Shown here: positions 9,145-14,400 of the stretch, piece after piece | Position numbering within the stretch: the stretch's first letter is position 1 | Layout of the letters: each line of letters opens with the position of its first letter | Assembly (NCBI GenBank): GCA_034211115.1 | Contig: JAXHTH010000087.1 | Span: 1-21,065, forward strand | Direction of reading: 5' to 3' | DNA length: 21,065 nucleotides | DNA from: JAXHTH01 sp034211115 | GTDB lineage: Bacteria; Planctomycetota; Phycisphaerae; Phycisphaerales; SM1A02 | Notes under the pieces: model-generated | Database searches by the model: none | Told to the model about the DNA's origin: nothing | Seen by the model: only the letters and a program-made list of their open reading frames with translations | Position numbers and translations under genes: made by a program

Positions 9145-9486
9145 ATGGCGATCAACCCCAATATCTTCACCGAGAAAGTCGTCGGCAGATTCCTTAAGTA
9201 GCAGCTCACGGCGTACCCCTTCGCCGATGCGCACCTGCACCAGCCCGTTTCCCATCTGCTCAACCCGCGCTTTTACGACTGGCACCTCGCCCAAACTCCC
9301 GAGGAGTCCTGGCGCGAGTGCCACCTTCATGCCCGCAACCTCCTCGGCGAAGCCGGCTACCAAGCCCTCCTCGCCGAGATCGAGGGCAAGGACGCCACCG
9401 ATCAGCACCACCGCTCTGCCGTCGGCGAGCCAGACGGCATGCTGATCGATGTCGAAGACGCTCCGCTATTCCAGCAGGAGCGATAG
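9145..9486 (+). pseudogene. chimeric scar 2: helicase 5' end (with nonsense codon) fused to methylase 3' end
   Basis: A 114-codon frame from ATG 9145 to TAG 9484-9486, broken by an in-frame TAG at codon 19 (9199-9201) where the intact helicase has Tyr (TAC). Residues 1-32 match the helicase N-terminus at 21 of 32 positions, so they come from a diverged allele, not from a recent copy of the neighbour. At His32 (9238-9240) the frame switches to the methylase, entering at the HQPV that corresponds to codon 5125. From PRFYDW to AEIE it matches the methylase at 35 of 40 positions. It continues to its own natural-looking C-terminus (LFQQER). This is a second relic of a helicase-to-methylase deletion, now inactivated in its helicase part. 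It lies just left of the AbiE cargo. Confidence 0.82.
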
Positions 9487-9511
9487 AAGTGCCCCCCCGG
9501 AACGGAGACTG

Positions 9512-9652
9512 ACTTGACGATTCGGCGGGTTGATGGGGGTTTGACCCCATCCATCGCCAAAAAACGTCAAGCGAGACACGAGATTCACTTGACATTTCAG
9601 CGAGAAAATGGGGATTATACCCCCATCATGGCAAAAAAACGTCAAGCCGATA
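9512..9652 (+). repeat. two tandem copies of a 75-bp-period repeat with nested inverted repeats (AbiE operator candidate)
   Basis: Copy 1 is about 9512-9577 and copy 2 about 9587-9652; they align without gaps at a 75-base period. Copy 1 has perfect outer arms CTTGACG (9513-9519) and CGTCAAG (9565-9571), and perfect inner arms GATGGGG (9532-9538) and CCCCATC (9545-9551). Copy 2 keeps CTTGACA (9588-9594) with CGTCAAG (9640-9646), and ATGGGG (9608-9613) with CCCCAT (9621-9626). AbiEi antitoxins of known AbiE systems repress their own promoter by binding inverted repeats, so these are likely operators. Copy 2 overlaps the start codon of abiEi. The period is a multiple of three, so the repeat is also readable as peptide. 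Confidence 0.7.
9589..9618 (+). promoter_or_regulatory. candidate abiE promoter inside operator copy 2
   Basis: TTGACA (9589-9594) is a perfect -35 hexamer; GATTAT (9613-9618), 18 bases downstream, matches the -10 consensus at four of six positions. The -10 lies in the spacer of the inner palindrome, so a repressor bound there would block polymerase. A transcript from here would start near 9625, almost at ATG 9628, implying a leaderless message. Alternatively the pair is read from an upstream operon promoter. Confidence 0.4.
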
Positions 9653-10446
9653 CGGATGCATTCTTCGCCCGCCATCCCGTCTTCACGCTGGATGAGGCGG
9701 TACGAACGCTCCAGTCCCGAGGCGGCCGTCAGGGAGTGAAGGAACGGCTGAGGCACCACGTGGAGACCGGGCGGCTGCGGTCGATCGCGCGGGGGATCTA
9801 CGCGGTGGTCCCAACGGGACAGTCCGCCGAGTCGTTTCGACCGGATCCGTTCCTCGCAGCGCAGGCAGCGCGGCCCGACGCAACATTCTCTTACCACAGC
9901 GCGCTGGAACTGCTCGGCGCTGCACACTCCACTTGGAGTGCCTGTACGGCGTTCACCGGTGCGTCTCGGCTGTCGTTCCGCCTCAACGGTGCGACCGTCC
10001 GAATTGTCCCCCACCCAACGCCCCTGCGTAAGCATGACGACGTTGAGCTTGGCACGCAGAAGGTCGAACGCAGAGGACGACTGCTGCGCACCACCGGCCG
10101 CGAGCGGACGCTCGTCGAGGGCTTCCGGCGGCCGAACCTCGTTGGGGGGGTGTCAGAACTCGTCACGTCCGCCGGGGGCTTCGGAACACTTGACGTTGAT
10201 CTGCTCAGGAAAGTGCTCAAGCGGTACGGGATGCGTCGCCTCTGGGCGGCGGCGGGCTGGTTTCTCGAGACGCACGCGCAGAGATTCCATGTGACCGAGG
10301 AGGAGCTCGCGGCCTTCGATGCGCATCGACCTCGCGCGCCGCAATACCTCGTCCGCGATTCGCGGGGTGGCCCACTTGTCGGTCGCTGGAACATCGTGCT
10401 GCCACCCGGTGTCACAAGGGGAGATCCCGATGGCCGTGAGTCTTGA
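9628..10446 (+). CDS. abiEi: AbiEi-family antitoxin / transcriptional regulator
   Basis: A 272-residue AbiEi-type antitoxin of a type IV toxin-antitoxin system. It opens with a winged-helix-like region (FTLDEAVRTL ... RLRSIARGIYAVV) in the form typical of AbiEi, followed by the AbiEi core with FSYHSALELLG. The antitoxin neutralises AbiEii without direct protein contact in characterised systems and represses its own operon. I choose ATG 9628 because family similarity begins there. A longer frame from TTG 9514 only adds a translated copy of the 75-bp operator repeat. The 3' end overlaps the next gene by 17 bases, so the two are translationally coupled. It follows scar 2 and forms the third cargo module with abiEii. 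Confidence 0.83.
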   Translation: MAKKRQADTDAFFARHPVFTLDEAVRTLQSRGGRQGVKERLRHHVETGRLRSIARGIYAVVPTGQSAESFRPDPFLAAQAARPDATFSYHSALELLGAAHSTWSACTAFTGASRLSFRLNGATVRIVPHPTPLRKHDDVELGTQKVERRGRLLRTTGRERTLVEGFRRPNLVGGVSELVTSAGGFGTLDVDLLRKVLKRYGMRRLWAAAGWFLETHAQRFHVTEEELAAFDAHRPRAPQYLVRDSRGGPLVGRWNIVLPPGVTRGDPDGRES

Positions 10447-11407
10447 GTTCCTCGATCGCTGCGCCAGCGAGACAGGCTACGAAGCCGCGACACTTGAGAA
10501 GGTCACGCGCCTCGGCGAGATCGCATCGGAGATCAATCGCCACCGAGTGCTGAAGGACGCCCTTGCGCTGAAGGGCGGCACGGCTATCAACCTTCGCTTT
10601 GGCGCCCCGCCACGGATGTCGGTGGACCTGGACTATAACTACATTGGGCAGTTGGATCGCGCCTCGATGCTTCGCGAACGACCTGGCATCGAGGAGGCGA
10701 TCATACAACTCGTCACGCACCTCGGGTACCGGGTGCAACTGTCGGCCGACGCCGCAGCGGGCCGGAAGATCTACGCTACCTACCGATCGGCCCTCGGCCC
10801 GGACGATCGGATCGAAGTGGATGTCAACTTCATGTGGCGCGTGCCGCTGGGAGAGATTCGAGCGACCGAGCTGTGGCAACCAGGCGAACTCGATCGGCCT
10901 CGGGTGATTGTCGTCTCTGACGAGGAACTCTGGGTTGGCAAGTTCCTCGCCATGCTGGATCGTGCGGCACCGCGGGATGCGTGGGACATTGCGCGGATGC
11001 CGTCGATCGCCGACGAGGTTCGACGATCGAGTTCGTTCCGTCGCTGGTTTCTCGCGATGTCAGTCATTCTCGATCACCCGGTAGATACGTATAGCCGCGC
11101 GCGATTCGAGAGACAGCTTCCACAGAAGATGATCGAAACGCAGCTTCATCCCATGCTGACGCAGGCAGAACGGCCGACGAGCGAGGAGCTGACTGACGGG
11201 GCTTGGGCGATCATTAGACCATTCCTTCAGCTTAGCGATGGGGAAGCCGAATACGTTCGGTCGAGCTACGCAGGAGACCATCGTCCTGAACTGCTGTTTC
11301 CAGCGGACCGTTCACTCGCCGAGCGGTTGAGCAGCCACCCGCAGATCCGGTGGAAGCTGAAGAATGTCCGCGAATACGTGGAAAGAAACCGCAGGCAGGG
11401 AGCATGA
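10430..11407 (+). CDS. abiEii: AbiEii-family nucleotidyltransferase toxin
   Basis: A 325-residue AbiEii/AbiGii-type nucleotidyltransferase, the toxin of the type IV pair. It has the fold signature GGT at residues 49-51 with an aspartate pair D66 and D68 (VDLDYN), then DRIEVDVNF and a KFLAMLDRAAPRDAWDI segment characteristic of the family. The closest studied relatives transfer nucleotides and cause reversible growth arrest, which blocks phage spread. ATG 10430 is preceded by AAGGGGAG at 10416-10423. A longer frame from 10319 lies inside the antitoxin gene and lacks family similarity in its first 37 residues. The stop is only three bases before the helicase start, suggesting it is read in the same transcript. 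Confidence 0.85.
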   Translation: MAVSLEFLDRCASETGYEAATLEKVTRLGEIASEINRHRVLKDALALKGGTAINLRFGAPPRMSVDLDYNYIGQLDRASMLRERPGIEEAIIQLVTHLGYRVQLSADAAAGRKIYATYRSALGPDDRIEVDVNFMWRVPLGEIRATELWQPGELDRPRVIVVSDEELWVGKFLAMLDRAAPRDAWDIARMPSIADEVRRSSSFRRWFLAMSVILDHPVDTYSRARFERQLPQKMIETQLHPMLTQAERPTSEELTDGAWAIIRPFLQLSDGEAEYVRSSYAGDHRPELLFPADRSLAERLSSHPQIRWKLKNVREYVERNRRQGA

Positions 11408-11410
11408 GCC

Positions 11411-14400
11411 ATGGCCCTGAACCCGATTACCTACACGGAGAAGATCGTCTCCAGCTTCCTGAAGTACCAGGTCACAGCGTATCCCTTTGCCGATGAGCGC
11501 CTGCATCGGCAACTGCGTGAATTACTCTCGCTTGAGGTAACGCGCGACACGCCTCTGCTCCAGGGGCCATACGTGTCGCTGTCGCGCCCGTTTCGCCAGG
11601 GCGCGACCGTGGAGGCGCTCGTCGAGGGTGGCGTCCTGCACACGCATCTCCGACAGCTCATTCCCTTCGAACACGTCTACGGCCACCAAGAGCAGGCGCT
11701 GCGGGCGATCCACGACAGCCGAACGACGCTCATCTCGACAGGCACCGGATCGGGCAAGACCGAGTGCTTTCTCTATCCGATCATCAGCCGGTGCCTTCAA
11801 CTGCGCGATGACGGCGCGACGCCGGGCATCTCGGCGGTCATCGTGTACCCGATGAACGCCCTGGCCGAAGACCAGCTCGCCCGACTGCGCGAGCTGCTGG
11901 CCGGCACGGGCATCACGTTCGGCATGTACGTCGGCAGCACGCCGAGCTACGAACGCGACGTCGTCGGTGTCCGTCTGCCGGCCACGGCCTCGCGGGCCGA
12001 GTACCTGGCCAGGCTCGAAGAGGTCCGGCGCGAGCAGCGCGGCGTGGCTGTGCATCCCCCCGAAGAAGTCTGCTCCCGCGAGGTGATGCGCACCGCAGGC
12101 CGCCAGCCGCGGATTCTGCTCACGAACGTCAAGCAGCTCGAGCTCCTCCTGACCCGACAGGTGGACATCGAGCTGTTCGCGGACGCACGGTTGGACCATC
12201 TGGTCTTCGACGAGGCGCACACGTTTACGGGCGCCCAAGGCGCGGAGACGGCGTGCCTGATCCGGCGCCTGCGCCAGTTCTGTGGGCGCAGCGAACAGGA
12301 CACCGTGTGCGTCGCGACCTCGGCGACCATCGTGGACGAGAGCGATCCGCAGGCCGCCAGGAAGTTCGCCTCTCGCTTCTTCGGTGTGCCCCAAGGTCGG
12401 GTCGAGACGGTCAACGAGGCCTATGAGCCCGAGGTCTGGCGGTCGGGAAGGACGGTGCCGCCGCCACCCTCAGACGCACCCGGGCGGGTCCTTGAACGAT
12501 GCCTGGCCGCTGTCGATGATGACGAGCCCGATACGGCGGTTCGCGACGCCTACCGGTTGCTCGCCGGCGTCGATCTTCCCTCGGGTGACTGGGAGGCGGC
12601 CCTGCACGAGGCGCTATCCAGCAACGAGCTCGTGTACCAGATCAACGAGGCACTCGACTCACCAAGGGCGCTGCGGGAGCTGCTCGACGATCTCGCCGAG
12701 CGGGTTGGTCGAGCCGTGACCGAGGAGGAGCTGCTGTGCTGGCTGACGCTCGGTGCGGCGGCGAGACGTGACGGTCGGCCGCTCCTGCGGCCCGTCGTGC
12801 ATGGGTTCATTCGGGGGATTGCCGGCGCGGTCGTGACGTTTCCGGAGGAGCACGAAGGGCCGAAGCTGTGGCTTGCCGCCGAGGACGAGATCGAGGCGGC
12901 CGGCGACGACTCGGCGAGGCTGCGACTCCCGCTTACTACGTGCACGACGTGCGGCCAGCACTACTACGTCACGTGGCTGAAGGACTTCGAGTTCATCGCC
13001 CGCGCGCCGTCCGGGGGCACGGCTGAGGGCAGCGCGATGTTCTGGGAGCCACTCGACGAAGCGGCCGGTGGCAGGCGCGTCGTGCTCGTTGATGAGATCG
13101 TTGGCGCCGACGACGAGGAGGAGCCGCCGAGTGCGCGAACCGCGCCGCTCTGGTTTTGCCGCCACTGCGGGGCTGCGCACCCAGAGGCCTTCGACCGGTG
13201 CCTGGGCTGCGGGATGGCCGTGGAGCCGGTGGAGCTGTACGCCATCAGGCAGAAGAAGGAGACCCCGGGCTACCTCACGAGCTGCCTGGCGTGCAAGGCA
13301 GCCGGTCGGCGTTGGGGCAATGGCTACCGCGAGCCCGCCCGTCCGGTGCGCGCGACGACCGTGGCCGACGTGCACGTGCTCGGACAAGATATGGTTCACA
13401 ACGCCGAGCGCAAACGTCTGCTCGTGTTCGCGGACAACCGGCAGGAAGCGGCGTTTCAGGCGGGTTGGATGAAGGACCACGCGCGGCGGTTCCGCCTCCG
13501 TGCACTCATGGCGGAGCAGCTCAGGCCGGAGGGCGTCGCGATCGGTGACCTCACCCACGCGCTGGACGACCTATTCGAGCGCGACGACGCTCTCTCCAAG
13601 ACGCTCGCCCCCGAGGTATGGCGCGTCGCCAGGAAGGAAGGCACCGGGCAACGTCACCGGCAGGAGCGGCGGAAGTTCCTGCGGATGCAGGTTCTCCGTG
13701 AGCTGGTGCTATCGCCTCGTCAGGTGATCGGCCTGGAACCGTGGGGCCGGTTGCGCATCGACTACGACGTCCTTGTGCCCACGGTGCCGCTGATCCAGCG
13801 TTATGCCGACCGCCTGGGCGTACCGGCGGAGGACCTGCGCGACGGGATCGCCACACTGCTGGATTATCTGCGCCGTAATCGTGTGTTGTTCGATCCCGAC
13901 ACGAGAACGTTCTCCAAGTACTGGGGCGACGGCGACCTTGAGATCATGCAGGGATACCTGCCTCAATATGGAGCTCCGGTCGGCACGAAGCTGAGCGGCG
14001 AGATCGAGGAAGGGCCCTGCCAGACGCGCCGGTGGATCGGTTCCGGCGGCGAGACCAACTTCCAAAACATGGTCAAGAAGTGGGGCCTCGAGCCGGACCA
14101 CGTCAACGACTTCCTCGCCGAGCTGTTCGAGTTCCTCAAGTCCGATGACGTGAAGATACTCATTCCTGCGCGCCTGACGGGCTGGCATGGGAACCGGCTT
14201 CCGGGATCAGCCGGGCTCTACCAGGTCAACGCCGACCGGATGTCCCTGACGCCGCATCGCGGAGCGTTCCGGTGCCGTCGCTGCCGCCGTCTCGTCGCGC
14301 GACGAACGCCGAATCTCGTGTGCCCCGGCTATCGATGCGAGGGAACCCTCGAGTTTGTGCGCGACCAGCGGGACAATTACGACCTTCAGCTCCTCGACGA

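Noticed and set aside
6530..9486. scars as insertion-sequence remnants
   Set aside because: No transposase fragments, terminal inverted repeats or target duplications; both halves match the neighbouring methylase and helicase genes instead.
9514..9627. N-terminal extension of AbiEi from TTG 9514
   Set aside because: The extra 38 codons are just the translated 75-bp operator repeat; family similarity begins at ATG 9628.
9512..9652. CRISPR-like repeat array
   Set aside because: Only two copies, directly adjoining, with no unique spacers and no cas genes; better explained as a duplicated operator.
10319..10429. AbiEii start upstream at 10319
   Set aside because: This part lies inside abiEi in another frame and has no family similarity; ATG 10430 has a good AAGGGGAG.
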